Below are positions 8,010 to 13,968 of a stretch of DNA of 15,017 bases, piece by piece. The number at the start of each line of letters is the position of its first letter. Position 1 is the stretch's first letter. The DNA lies in the NCBI GenBank assembly GCA_041687475.1, contig JAWLBW010000093.1, forward strand, positions 1 to 15,017. Direction: 5' to 3'. The stretch comes from JAWLBW01 sp041687475 (GTDB taxonomy: Bacteria; J088; JAWLBW01). The position numbers and the translations under genes were made by a program. The notes under the pieces are model-generated. The model worked only from the letters and a program-made list of their open reading frames with translations. It was not told where the DNA came from and did not search any database.

Positions 8010-8078
8010 GAGTCTTTCTTCCTTTCGCCTGCCGTCAATGCGGCCCGGGGTGCAGACAGCTTACCACACGGGGGAAAT

Positions 8079-8140
8079 GCGGAACGCGCGGAACGCGGAA
8101 CACACTCAAACGCGGAACGCGGAACTCGGAACGCGGAAAA
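8079..8140. repeat. GGAAC-type short repeat array, copy 1
   Basis: Irregular array of GCGGAAC and ACTCGGAAC units, about seven GGAAC cores in 62 bases, interrupted by CACACTCAAAC. It shares the words CGGAACTCGGAAC, AAACGCGGAAC and CTCGGAACGCGGAAA with the array at 13829-13883, both in the same orientation. It lies about 70-130 bases upstream of the minus-strand exported-protein start. Confidence 0.8.
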
Positions 8141-8186
8141 AGAACACCAGAGAGGACAACTGGTATCATGATGGCCGCCTCCCCCA

Positions 8187-8231
8187 GTCCACCGCGTCCA
8201 CCGCGTCCACGCCGTCCATGCCGTCCATGCC
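8187..8231. repeat. 9-bp tandem repeat, five units
   Basis: Five consecutive 9-base units: GTCCACCGC twice, GTCCACGCC once, GTCCATGCC twice. The gradual drift from one end to the other suggests slippage with later point changes. It lies in non-coding sequence between the exported-protein gene and the lipoprotein terminator. Confidence 0.9.
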
Positions 8232-8388
8232 GGCCCGACCTGAAGTCGAAACCGGTATCGGCATACGGCAACGCGGTGCGGGCTTGTCTACGTATGGTCG
8301 GTTGCTCGGCCCGTTACCGGTCGGCGAAGCAGCGACAGCTGCGATCCACCGGTTGTACTTCTTGAACAACGGTCACGACTCTACGAAA

Positions 8389-8418
8389 AAGGGGAAGCCG
8401 AGCGTTCGGCTTCCCCTT
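8389..8418 (-). terminator. Rho-independent terminator of the NHL lipoprotein gene
   Basis: Perfect inverted repeat with 13-base arms (AAGGGGAAGCCGA at 8389-8401 and its complement at 8406-8418) around the loop GCGT. On the minus strand the GC-rich stem runs straight into five Ts (8386-8390), 27 bases after the lipoprotein stop codon. No plus-strand gene ends nearby. Confidence 0.9.
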
Positions 8419-8444
8419 GCATCAGTCTTGCGCAGCGTCAGGCG

Positions 8445-10127
8445 TCAGAACGGCCCGACCACCTTCACGACCTGGCAACGTTCCCTCTGCGAAATGTACA
8501 GGTTGCCGTCGGCGTCGACCGCCACGGCCACCGGAAACTCGACCGGCGTTTCGGCCAGGCCGGGCTTGCCGGCGATCGCGTTCAGACCCGGGCCGACAAC
8601 GGTTTTCACGTTTCCGCCGGCCCCCACGATGCGAACCTTGTGGTTGAACGTATCGGTGAAGGCTACCTTGCCCTTGCCGATGAACTTGATCCCGAACGGA
8701 TGCTTGAGGGGCGTCAAAGTGGCCGGCGTCTGGCTGCCGCCATCGCCCTCTTCACCGGTACCGGCAATGACGGTACGCGTGCCGTCGGGCAGGTACTTGA
8801 GAATTTCGTGGGAGAATCGGGCGGCCACATACACGTTGCCCGCGGGGTCGACGTCGATATGGAACGGGCCACTCTTCATACTACCCGGCGCAACGTTGGT
8901 CGCAAAGGTTTCGATAGTGTGCCCATCGGCGTATACTCGGACGATTCGATTCTGTCCTCTCTCGGCAATGTATACATCGCCATTGGGAGCTACCGCCGAT
9001 GAAAACGGATCACCTAGTTGGACATCATCTGCAACCGCTCCTTCTGTAAGCGACTCCCCGGATGGGTTACCGGCAAACGAATCGAGGGTCGCGCCGGCGG
9101 CGTAATAGCGAAGAACGCGACTGCCCCAGTGGGAGGTCACGAGCAGGTGGTCGTTGCGATCGAAGCTGACGTCGGTCGTCCAGTACATGGCCGGATCCGT
9201 CGCCGCCATGGGGTAGCTGTTGCTCGTCGTAATCGAGCCGGCGTAGGTGCCCACCACGCGATGGATGGTGCCGTCGGTCAGGTTTACCATACTGACACGT
9301 CCGGCCTCACGCTCGGCCATATACAAGTTGCCGTCGGGGCCGATTTCAAGACCGTATACGTGCGCCATGCCGACCTCGACGGCCGGACCGCCTTCGCCTT
9401 CAAGCGGCGCGACGGCAACGCTGTGATACCAGGTCGTGTCACCGGCGTAGATGCTGCAGTACGCACCGGCTACCGGCACGATGGTGCCCGTGCGCCAGGT
9501 GGTCGTGAGTTCCAGCTCGGCGGTCGAGACCCCTTCATCGCGGGTAGCGGTGGCCGTAATGGTGCAGGTTTCAGCCGAGTTGTTGCTCCAGTTGACCTGA
9601 ACGCCTTCGGCCGATTCGAACTCGCCTTCGCAGTCGTCGCTCCACGTAACGGTTGCGCCCGTAGCGCTGTCTGAGAATTCAGCCGTCAGAAGTACCACAT
9701 CTTGGTTCTTGGGTACGCCGTTCGAAGCGGTAATGGAAGAGAGGGCGGGCGCTTCGGTGCCACGCAGCACCAGCACCACCGCGGCGGTCTGCTCTTCCCG
9801 CACCTTGAAGTCGGCCGATGCCGTGGCGATCGGGGTGTCGGTCGCACCCGCGGCAAAAGCCGAGGCCGAAATGGTGTAAGAGCCGGCGTTCAGGCGCAGC
9901 ACGGTGGGGTCGGTTACCGTAGACAGCGACTTCTCGGTCACGGCGCCGGAGCCACGTGAAACCGTAACCACGTAGCGCTCGGCCGAGGCAACCACGGCGT
10001 CGCTGGGCTGCAGACTCACGGCTACCGCGCCTTTCGTATTGACGTCTGAGTCTTCACTGCAGCCTGTGCCGAGTGCGAGGCCAAAGCCGAGGAAGAGTGG
10101 CAGTAAATAGCGTATATATTTTTTCAT
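8445..10127 (-). CDS. NHL-repeat beta-propeller lipoprotein
   Basis: A 560-residue envelope lipoprotein. MKKYIRYL and a hydrophobic segment end in the lipobox LGTGC, so C23 is the predicted lipidated residue, followed by acidic SEDSD. Residues about 30-215 look like beta-sandwich (Ig-like) material with regular strands and two widely spaced cysteines (around DDCEGEF and AETCTIT). Residues about 215-560 contain six NHL-type units, marked by DGNLYMAE, NDHLLVTS, NGDVYIAE, AGNVYVAA, KGKVAFTD and DGNLYISQ, enough for a six-bladed propeller. Such propellers usually bind proteins or sugars; no active site is evident. I chose the ATG at 10127 because it puts the signal peptide at the N-terminus; a GTG 24 bases upstream is the alternative. 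Neither has a clear SD. It has its own promoter candidate and terminator, so is probably monocistronic. Confidence 0.9.
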   Translation of the reverse strand: MKKYIRYLLPLFLGFGLALGTGCSEDSDVNTKGAVAVSLQPSDAVVASAERYVVTVSRGSGAVTEKSLSTVTDPTVLRLNAGSYTISASAFAAGATDTPIATASADFKVREEQTAAVVLVLRGTEAPALSSITASNGVPKNQDVVLLTAEFSDSATGATVTWSDDCEGEFESAEGVQVNWSNNSAETCTITATATRDEGVSTAELELTTTWRTGTIVPVAGAYCSIYAGDTTWYHSVAVAPLEGEGGPAVEVGMAHVYGLEIGPDGNLYMAEREAGRVSMVNLTDGTIHRVVGTYAGSITTSNSYPMAATDPAMYWTTDVSFDRNDHLLVTSHWGSRVLRYYAAGATLDSFAGNPSGESLTEGAVADDVQLGDPFSSAVAPNGDVYIAERGQNRIVRVYADGHTIETFATNVAPGSMKSGPFHIDVDPAGNVYVAARFSHEILKYLPDGTRTVIAGTGEEGDGGSQTPATLTPLKHPFGIKFIGKGKVAFTDTFNHKVRIVGAGGNVKTVVGPGLNAIAGKPGLAETPVEFPVAVAVDADGNLYISQRERCQVVKVVGPF

Positions 10128-10183
10128 GACAAGAAAAATTCCCCAATTCACAAAATAACAAAGAGAAAAAAAAGCGATCTATC

Positions 10184-10212
10184 AGCGTACCGTCGAGAGT
10201 GGGCTCGGTCAA
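10184..10212 (-). promoter_or_regulatory. Candidate sigma-70-type promoter for the NHL lipoprotein gene
   Basis: Read on the minus strand: TTGACC (10212-10207), 17 bases, then TACGCT (10189-10184). The lipoprotein ATG is 57 bases downstream of the -10 box, across a T-rich leader. Confidence 0.5.
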
Positions 10213-10313
10213 GGTTGCGCCTACGAAACGGCACCGCCGAATCATGGCATACTTCCAACATGACAAGGGCACACTAATTTCGGCACTATTACAAGACAAG
10301 CGACGTCGCGACC

Positions 10314-10466
10314 GCACGGAGGTCTTCCGTCGTCGGTCGCTTATCGCCGTTCGTTCATCGCCGGTCGTCTGTCGTCCAGAGCCTGCCCTGAACGAAGTGA
10401 ATGGGTCGGTCGCCTGAATCAGTACAGGCACGCACCCGCACGGTGTGCTCGCCTTGTGTAAGCATT
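10314..10466 (+). repeat. Dispersed repeat element, degenerate copy D
   Basis: Shares ACGGAGGTC followed by TCCGTCGTC with copy A, and CCGCACGG, TGTGCTC and CCTTGTGTAAG with copies B and C. The hairpin arms of the other copies (GCTCCCC against GGGGAGC) are disrupted here (GCTCGCC, then GCATTTGC), and the octamer array is absent. Limits are approximate. It lies between the lipoprotein and vapB, in the same orientation as the other copies. Confidence 0.55.
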
Positions 10467-10539
10467 TGCCGTGACGAAGTATGATAGGGGGCATGGCTCA
10501 ATTGAAGCCGGCCGAACGCTCGCGAAGATCTGTGACCGA

Positions 10540-10570
10540 TTGCAGGCGCCCAGTGTGGCATACTATACAC
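10540..10570 (+). promoter_or_regulatory. Candidate vapBC promoter and operator half-sites
   Basis: TTGCAG (10540-10545) and TACTAT (10561-10566) are weak -35/-10 matches with 15 bases between. GTGT (10553-10556) and ACAC (10567-10570) form outer arms of an imperfect palindrome directly against the vapB start, where an autorepressing VapB would be expected to bind. If correct, the mRNA would be almost leaderless, which fits the lack of an SD. Confidence 0.3.
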
Positions 10571-10780
10571 ATGAAACGCACAAATCTTGTGATTGACGAA
10601 CAGTTGCTCGACGAAGCGGTTCGGCTATCGGGGGCTCGAACCTACTCGGCAACCGTGAACGAGGCACTCGCCGACTACGTTCGCAGGGCGAAGGCCCGTC
10701 GAATTCTCGAGTTGCGAGGTTCAGGGTTGTGGGAAGGCGACCTGGATGAGATGCGCGAACGCAGCAAAGCGGCGAGATAA
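10571..10780 (+). CDS. vapB: VapB-family antitoxin (type II)
   Basis: A 69-residue antitoxin that should bind and silence the VapC encoded three bases downstream and repress the shared promoter. The N-terminus RTNLVIDEQLLDEAVRLSG, followed by TVNEALADYVRRAKARRILELRG (here given as two parts: TVNEALADYVRR and AKARRILELRG), is the typical ribbon-helix-helix VapB pattern; the C-terminus (WEGDLDEMRERS) is the usual toxin-wrapping tail. The start at 10571 matches the usual family N-terminus and has no SD. An in-frame ATG at 10493 with an AGGGGG site would add 26 basic residues of non-family look and is less likely. It lies between two copies of the dispersed repeat. Confidence 0.92.
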   Translation: MKRTNLVIDEQLLDEAVRLSGARTYSATVNEALADYVRRAKARRILELRGSGLWEGDLDEMRERSKAAR

Positions 10781-10783
10781 CCC

Positions 10784-11176
10784 TTGTTTCTTGTCGATAC
10801 GTCGATTTGGATTGCCTTTTTTCGTCGGCAAGACCCTCTGCCGCTCGATGAGTTGATACCCTTTGATGCGGTGGTAACATGTCTTCCCGTTATCCAGGAA
10901 GTGCTGCAGGGGTTTCGCGATGAGCGTGCCTACCATCTGGCAAGGGAAGCGATGGCGGCTCTTCCAATCGTTGAGTCTCCCCTGAACGCAATCGTCTTTG
11001 ACGAAGCAATCAACCTGTTCCGTGCCGCTCGTCGCCAAGGCATTACCGTTCGCTCGTCGACGGACTGCCTTATTGCCGCTTGCGCACTTCGCAACGACCT
11101 TACCGTACTTCACGCCGATCGTGACTTTACTGCTCTATCGACCATCGTACCACTGAAGCAGCAACTCATAAGCTGA
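10784..11176 (+). CDS. vapC: VapC-family PIN-domain ribonuclease toxin
   Basis: A 130-residue PIN-domain toxin; VapC enzymes are Mg-dependent RNases that cut tRNA or rRNA and stop growth when not neutralised by VapB. All four acidic residues are present: D5 (LVDTSIW), E39 (VIQEVLQGF), D94 (SSTDCLIAAC) and D112/D114 (HADRDF). The length is normal. The start is a TTG three bases after the vapB stop; MFLVDTSIW is the family N-terminus and no in-frame ATG or GTG would serve. The weak start codon probably keeps toxin below antitoxin. The gene looks intact. Base composition is somewhat lower in G+C than the chemotaxis genes, and it lies between repeat copies, consistent with acquisition as a module. 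Confidence 0.94.
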   Translation: MFLVDTSIWIAFFRRQDPLPLDELIPFDAVVTCLPVIQEVLQGFRDERAYHLAREAMAALPIVESPLNAIVFDEAINLFRAARRQGITVRSSTDCLIAACALRNDLTVLHADRDFTALSTIVPLKQQLIS

Positions 11177-11199
11177 CGGTAACACGTGGCGTACGAGCG

Positions 11200-11416
11200 T
11201 ACGGAGGTCGTCCGTCGTCCGTCGTCCGACTTCGCTCGTCCGAATAAGTCCAGCGCCACGTCCTGCATGGGGCGCTCCCCTTGTGTAAGGGGAGCAGAAA
11301 AATTGCGTCCGGAGAGGAGTCAGAGCCGACCGTGAAAGTCCGCAGGTCCACAGGTCTGAAAGTCCGCAGGCTGCCGGTCTCCCCCTCTCCCGCTCACCCC
11401 ATCTCCCCTTCGGCCT
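11200..11416 (+). repeat. Dispersed repeat element, copy A
   Basis: About 215 bases between the convergent ends of vapC and yoeB. In order: three 7-bp units GTCGTCC (11207-11227); CGAATAAGTC; a perfect hairpin (GCTCCCCTT, loop GTGT, AAGGGGAGC; 11274-11295); ATTGCGTCCGGAGAG; GCCGACCGTGAAAGTCCG; an octamer array of GTCCGCAG/GTCTGAAA type (four units, 11338-11369); and a C-rich tract with four runs of three or more C (11381-11408). It matches copy B almost throughout. The right end is about 11 bases from the yoeB stop. The hairpin lacks a T-run on either strand, so it is not a canonical terminator. Confidence 0.85.
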
Positions 11417-11427
11417 ACAACCGTGCA

Positions 11428-11682
11428 TCAATAATGATATCGGCATTGGGCAATCAGCAGGCTGTCGTCCAGCACACGGTAGACAAGCCGGTGCTCGTCG
11501 TCGATGCGCCTCGACCAATACCCGGCAAGGCCGTGCTTCAGCGGTTCGGGTTTACCGATGCCCTCGAACGGCAGCCGGCAGATGGCCTTGATGAGTCCAT
11601 TGACACGCTTCAGCTGTTTCTTATCCGTAGCCTGCCAGTAAAGGTAGTCTTCCCACGCTTGTTCGGAGAAGACGACTTTCAC
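11428..11682 (-). CDS. yoeB: YoeB/Txe-family ribosome-dependent mRNA interferase toxin
   Basis: An 84-residue toxin, the same length as E. coli YoeB, which cleaves mRNA in the ribosomal A site. The catalytic residues fall at the family positions: E46 (GKPEPLKH), R65 (DEHRLVYRV) and H83 in the terminal CRYHY. AWEDYLYWQ, FEGIGKPEPL and GYWSRRID are hallmark motifs, so it is full length and probably active. The start is GTG, overlapping the yefM stop by four bases (GTGA), so translation should be coupled to the antitoxin. The 3' end abuts repeat copy A. Confidence 0.96.
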   Translation of the reverse strand: MKVVFSEQAWEDYLYWQATDKKQLKRVNGLIKAICRLPFEGIGKPEPLKHGLAGYWSRRIDDEHRLVYRVLDDSLLIAQCRYHY

Positions 11683-11930
11683 TCGGCAAGTTCCCGCTCG
11701 CGGCCCTGCCCCTGCTCAAGCGCCGCGATGGACTCGAGAAGCCGCCGGGCGTTCTTCGGGCTGCGAAGAAGGTAAGCCGTTTCCTCAAGGGCTTTATAGT
11801 CGTCCAGCGACATCATCACAACCGACGGTTGGTTACTGCGTGTGATGATGATGGGTTCATGATCGTCGCACACGCGTTCCATCGTTTTGGCGAGATTGGC
11901 GCGTGCCGACGAGTAGGATATGGCGTCCAT
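11679..11930 (-). CDS. yefM: YefM/Phd-family antitoxin
   Basis: An 83-residue antitoxin partner of YoeB. The N-terminal Phd/YefM fold is recognisable (MDAISYSSARANLAKTM, HEPIIITRSNQPSVVMMSLDDY); the C-terminal part (ALEETAYLLRSPKNARRLLE) is the toxin-binding helix typical of YefM. It binds its own operator and, with YoeB, represses transcription. The ATG at 11930 is chosen because of a strong CGGAGG site about six bases upstream; frames extending further upstream run into repeat sequence. Two TGTACA-type boxes and a promoter lie just upstream. Confidence 0.95.
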   Translation of the reverse strand: MDAISYSSARANLAKTMERVCDDHEPIIITRSNQPSVVMMSLDDYKALEETAYLLRSPKNARRLLESIAALEQGQGRERELAE

Positions 11931-11944
11931 GATTGGCCTCCGTG

Positions 11945-11983
11945 AGTACATAAAATTGTACAATTCAGGAAACACAAAGTCTA
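11945..11983 (-). promoter_or_regulatory. yefM: yefM-yoeB promoter with two TGTACA-type operator boxes
   Basis: On the minus strand: TAGACT (11983-11978), 17 bases, TACAAT (11960-11955), 24 bases before the yefM ATG. TGTACA (11957-11962) overlaps the -10 box and a second box, AGTACA on the plus strand (11945-11950), lies with its centre 12 bp away. From established knowledge, E. coli YefM-YoeB binds paired palindromes with a TGTACA core at this spacing. Confidence 0.7.
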
Positions 11984-12063
11984 TGCCGCCGCTGAACCGT
12001 CGCCGGGCACGACTGGTCGTCCGACATCCGTCGGGAGCCTTTCGCAGAAGGAAGCGAATGTGA

Positions 12064-12254
12064 CGCCCGAATAAGTCAGCCCCACGTCCCCGCACGGGGT
12101 GCTCCCCTTGTGTATGGGGAGCCGGATGAAATTGCGTCCGGTGAGGGGTCAAGGCCGACCGTGAAAGTCCGAAAGTCTGAAGGTCTGAACGTCTGCCGGT
12201 CTGAAGGTCCGCCGTTCTCCCTCTCTCCCGCTCGCCCTATCTCCCCATCAGCCT
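12064..12254 (+). repeat. Dispersed repeat element, copy B
   Basis: Same order as copy A: CCGAATAAGTC; a small CCCC-GCAC-GGGG hairpin (12088-12099); the main hairpin (GCTCCCC against GGGGAGC, 12101-12122, one mismatch in the A/T extension); ATTGCGTCCGGTGAGGGGTC; GCCGACCGTGAAAGTCCG; then six octamer units of the GTCTGAAG type (12167-12214) and a C-rich tract with four C-runs at 5-base intervals (12219-12246). The right end is about 8 bases from the stop of the 29-residue miniprotein gene. The left part (about 12000-12063) shows weaker likeness to copy A (GGTCGTCCGAC). Confidence 0.85.
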
Positions 12255-12262
12255 GCGCCCGG

Positions 12263-12352
12263 TCACCCGTTACGGATGAGCGCGAACACGGCGGCCGCGG
12301 CCGCAAGTACGGCGCTGCTCAAGAGGGCAAGGTATTTGGCGTACAGATGCAT
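12263..12352 (-). CDS. 29-residue single-span membrane miniprotein downstream of the flavocytochrome gene
   Basis: An ATG at 12352 opens a 29-codon frame ending TGA. The start has a near-ideal AGGAGG site five bases upstream, in the 13-base gap after the flavocytochrome stop, so the pair should be translated from one mRNA. The product begins MHLYAKYLALLSSAVL, continues with a run of alanines and ends VFALIRNG: one hydrophobic helix with a basic end, like many small membrane proteins that accompany respiratory or redox complexes. No family is recognised. Alanine-rich GC frames can arise by chance, so the evidence is the ribosome site, spacing and amphipathic-free hydrophobic helix. Confidence 0.6.
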   Translation of the reverse strand: MHLYAKYLALLSSAVLAAAAAVFALIRNG

Positions 12353-12365
12353 GTGCCCCTCCTGC

Positions 12366-13772
12366 CTAGGCGATGTTGAAACGTTCGGAGTTGATGCGCC
12401 GCAGCGGAACCCCGTGCCTTTGCAGCCAGGGCTCGACCACGTCCATCATGGGTTCGGGACCGCAGACGAGCCAGGCCGTTCCCGGTTCGTCGGGGGGAAC
12501 CCGGCGCGCGAGCAGCGCGGGCGTGAGGTAGCCGGCCTCGCCTTCCCAGCCCTCGTGGGGTTTCTCGACCACGATGGTGGCCGTCAGGTTCAACGCGCCC
12601 TCGAGTTCGGCCAGCTCTTCGCGGAAGGTGGCGTCTTCCCACGTCTTGACGGCATATACGAGCTGCACGGGACGCCGGTCGCCCGTGTCGCGCATGGTGC
12701 GCAGCATGCTCATCATGGGGGTAATGCCGACGCCCCCCGCAATGAACACGGCTGCCGTCGCCCCGTCGGGAAAGGTGAAAAGACCGTAGGGACCCTCAAG
12801 GAAGGCGGTCGTGCCGGGTTTCACGGCATCGATGGTCGCCGTGAAATCGCCCAGTTTCTTGATCGTGAACGAGGTTCGCCGGCGATCGACCGCGCTGCCG
12901 ACGAAAGAAAAAGGGTGGGCGTCGATGGAAAAGGGGGTGGAGCCCAGCGTCAGCCAGGCAAACTGCCCCGCGGTGAACGCCATGCCCTCGTGGCCCACCG
13001 GCTCGAGCGTGAGCGTATACGAATCGCCCCGTTCGGGCACGACGCCGACGACGCGGTACGGCTGCTTGCGCATCTGCCACGGCTTGACGATGCGAGAATA
13101 GAAAAACATGCCGAAGGCCGCCGCCGAGAGCGCCACCCAGGCCAGCTTCTTCCACATGACCGCGCCGTAAAAGTCGACCTGAATGACGTGCACGGTACCG
13201 ATGAAAAGCACGAGAACGGCAAGCAATCCGTGGCCCGCCCGCCACCACTGATAAGCGATGCCCCATTGGCGGCGCCGCAGCGTGGTGACGATGAGCAGCA
13301 CCAGCGCGATGAGCAGGGTCCACAGCGCGAATGCCCGAACGAACAGCGCCCGCGGGTCGAGAAAGTGCCAGAACGGGCGGAAGGCGAGAATCAGCACCAC
13401 CGGGTGAGCCAACGCAAAGACGAAGGCGGCCAGGCCGGCCTGACGGTGAAAATGCAACAGGGTGTCGAGCCCGAAGGGCGACGCAATGCGGCGGAAGCGG
13501 GCGGTCAGCACGAACTGCAGGGCCAGCATGGCCAGCGCCACGAATCCGAGGCCGATACCGAAATCGATCCAGAAGCCCCGGGCGGCGGGCGTTTCGCCGA
13601 TGAGCGCGATGACGAGCGGAAACAGAGCGAGGAGAAGGTAAAGCCCTAACCAGGTCAGTACGTTTCGCACGCTCGGGCCGATGGCCGGCCCTCTCCTGCC
13701 GTCGGCAGCTGTCGATCGATTCTTTTCCATAGCGGTCATGTCGGTGGGCGCAAGCCGGGTATTCGGGGTCAT
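12366..13772 (-). CDS. Ferric reductase/NADPH-oxidase-type transmembrane flavocytochrome b
   Basis: A 468-residue membrane oxidoreductase that should pass electrons from cytoplasmic NAD(P)H through FAD and two hemes b across the inner membrane. Residues about 37-230 form a ferric-reductase-like domain with about six membrane helices. Histidine pairs H109/H123 and H181/H195, each 14 apart, fit two bis-His hemes. Then a FAD-binding domain (about 235-335) with HPFSF (286-290) and EGPYG, and a NAD(P) domain with AGGVGITPMM (345-354), CGPEPMM (437-443) and a near-terminal aromatic F466. The ATG at 13772 lacks a good SD; downstream ATGs at residues 12 and 15 are alternatives, since the first 35 residues are not conserved-looking. 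The substrate (ferric iron, oxygen, a periplasmic partner) cannot be told. Confidence 0.93.
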   Translation of the reverse strand: MTPNTRLAPTDMTAMEKNRSTAADGRRGPAIGPSVRNVLTWLGLYLLLALFPLVIALIGETPAARGFWIDFGIGLGFVALAMLALQFVLTARFRRIASPFGLDTLLHFHRQAGLAAFVFALAHPVVLILAFRPFWHFLDPRALFVRAFALWTLLIALVLLIVTTLRRRQWGIAYQWWRAGHGLLAVLVLFIGTVHVIQVDFYGAVMWKKLAWVALSAAAFGMFFYSRIVKPWQMRKQPYRVVGVVPERGDSYTLTLEPVGHEGMAFTAGQFAWLTLGSTPFSIDAHPFSFVGSAVDRRRTSFTIKKLGDFTATIDAVKPGTTAFLEGPYGLFTFPDGATAAVFIAGGVGITPMMSMLRTMRDTGDRRPVQLVYAVKTWEDATFREELAELEGALNLTATIVVEKPHEGWEGEAGYLTPALLARRVPPDEPGTAWLVCGPEPMMDVVEPWLQRHGVPLRRINSERFNIA

Positions 13773-13828
13773 CGTAACCGAAACCCCGGCGCTCGTGGGG
13801 CGAAACGGTCAAGAACCGTGCAGGGAAG

Positions 13829-13883
13829 GCGGAACTCGGAACCAACGCAAACGCGGAACCAGCTCAACTCGGAACGCGGAAAA
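13829..13883. repeat. GGAAC-type short repeat array, copy 2
   Basis: GCGGAACTCGGAAC, then AAACGCGGAAC and ACTCGGAACGCGGAAA, the same words and orientation as the array at 8079-8140. It lies about 56-111 bases upstream of the flavocytochrome start, a position like that of copy 1 relative to its downstream minus-strand gene. Confidence 0.8.
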
Positions 13884-13968
13884 TACGACGACATATGCTG
13901 CCCTGCCCTTGCCTTCCTCAGTCCACCAATCCACTTCTCGTGCAGCCCGTTTACGAGGCCCATATCGA

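Larger units (their letters stand above)
8010..8444. other. Repeat-rich intergenic region
   Basis: No convincing gene is seen here. The stretch holds a GGAAC array (8079-8140), five 9-bp tandem units (8187-8231), a weak imperfect palindrome (GTTGT at 8352-8356 against ACAAC at 8366-8370) and the terminator of the lipoprotein gene (8389-8418). Open frames crossing it on both strands are made of the repeats and lack ribosome sites. Confidence 0.7.
10128..10570. other. Divergent intergenic region between lipoprotein and vapB
   Basis: No gene is seen. It contains the lipoprotein promoter candidate (10184-10212), a degenerate copy of the dispersed repeat (about 10314-10466), a CCCTGAACGAAGTGAATGGG stretch (10386-10405) reminiscent of a common intergenic repeat motif, and the vapBC promoter region. 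Short frames crossing it have no ribosome site, except an in-frame upstream ATG for vapB discussed there. Confidence 0.65.

Noticed and set aside
8166..8369. Minus-strand 67-codon frame between the terminator and the 9-bp repeat
   Set aside because: TTG start without a ribosome site, and its C-terminal third is just the translated 9-bp repeat (GMDGMDGVDAVDAVD).
7822..9105. Long plus-strand frame (427 codons) across the exported-protein gene, repeats and lipoprotein gene
   Set aside because: It runs through an intrinsic terminator and tandem repeats, is Ser/Thr/Pro-rich low complexity, and lies opposite two better-supported genes.
10199..10417. Plus-strand 72-codon frame upstream of vapB
   Set aside because: No ribosome site; most of it reads through degenerate repeat copy D and basic low-complexity sequence.
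10493..10570. Upstream ATG with AGGGGG site as the true vapB start
   Set aside because: It is in frame, but the added 26 residues are basic low-complexity sequence not seen in VapB proteins, while the family N-terminus begins exactly at 10571.
11274..11295. Hairpin of repeat copy A as a bidirectional terminator between vapC and yoeB
   Set aside because: The stem is perfect but no T-run follows on either strand, unlike the real terminator at 8389-8418; a weak or factor-aided role is not excluded.
11338..12214. CRISPR-like array in the octamer repeats
   Set aside because: Units are 8 bp and directly adjacent, with no spacers, and no cas gene is present.
11200..12254. Integron attC sites next to toxin-antitoxin cassettes
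   Set aside because: The layout resembles a cassette array, but no GTTRRRY/RYYYAAC core pair bounds the copies, and no integrase is in the window.
11166..12306. Small frames in the repeat copies sharing peptides such as YTRGAP and TQGEHPVR
   Set aside because: The shared peptides come from the dispersed DNA repeat read in several frames; there is no consistent start, ribosome site or frame between copies.
12276..13649. Long plus-strand open frame (457 codons) opposite the flavocytochrome gene
   Set aside because: It is the antisense shadow of a clear FAD/NAD(P) oxidoreductase; the translation is Arg/Gly/His-rich without any recognisable domain.
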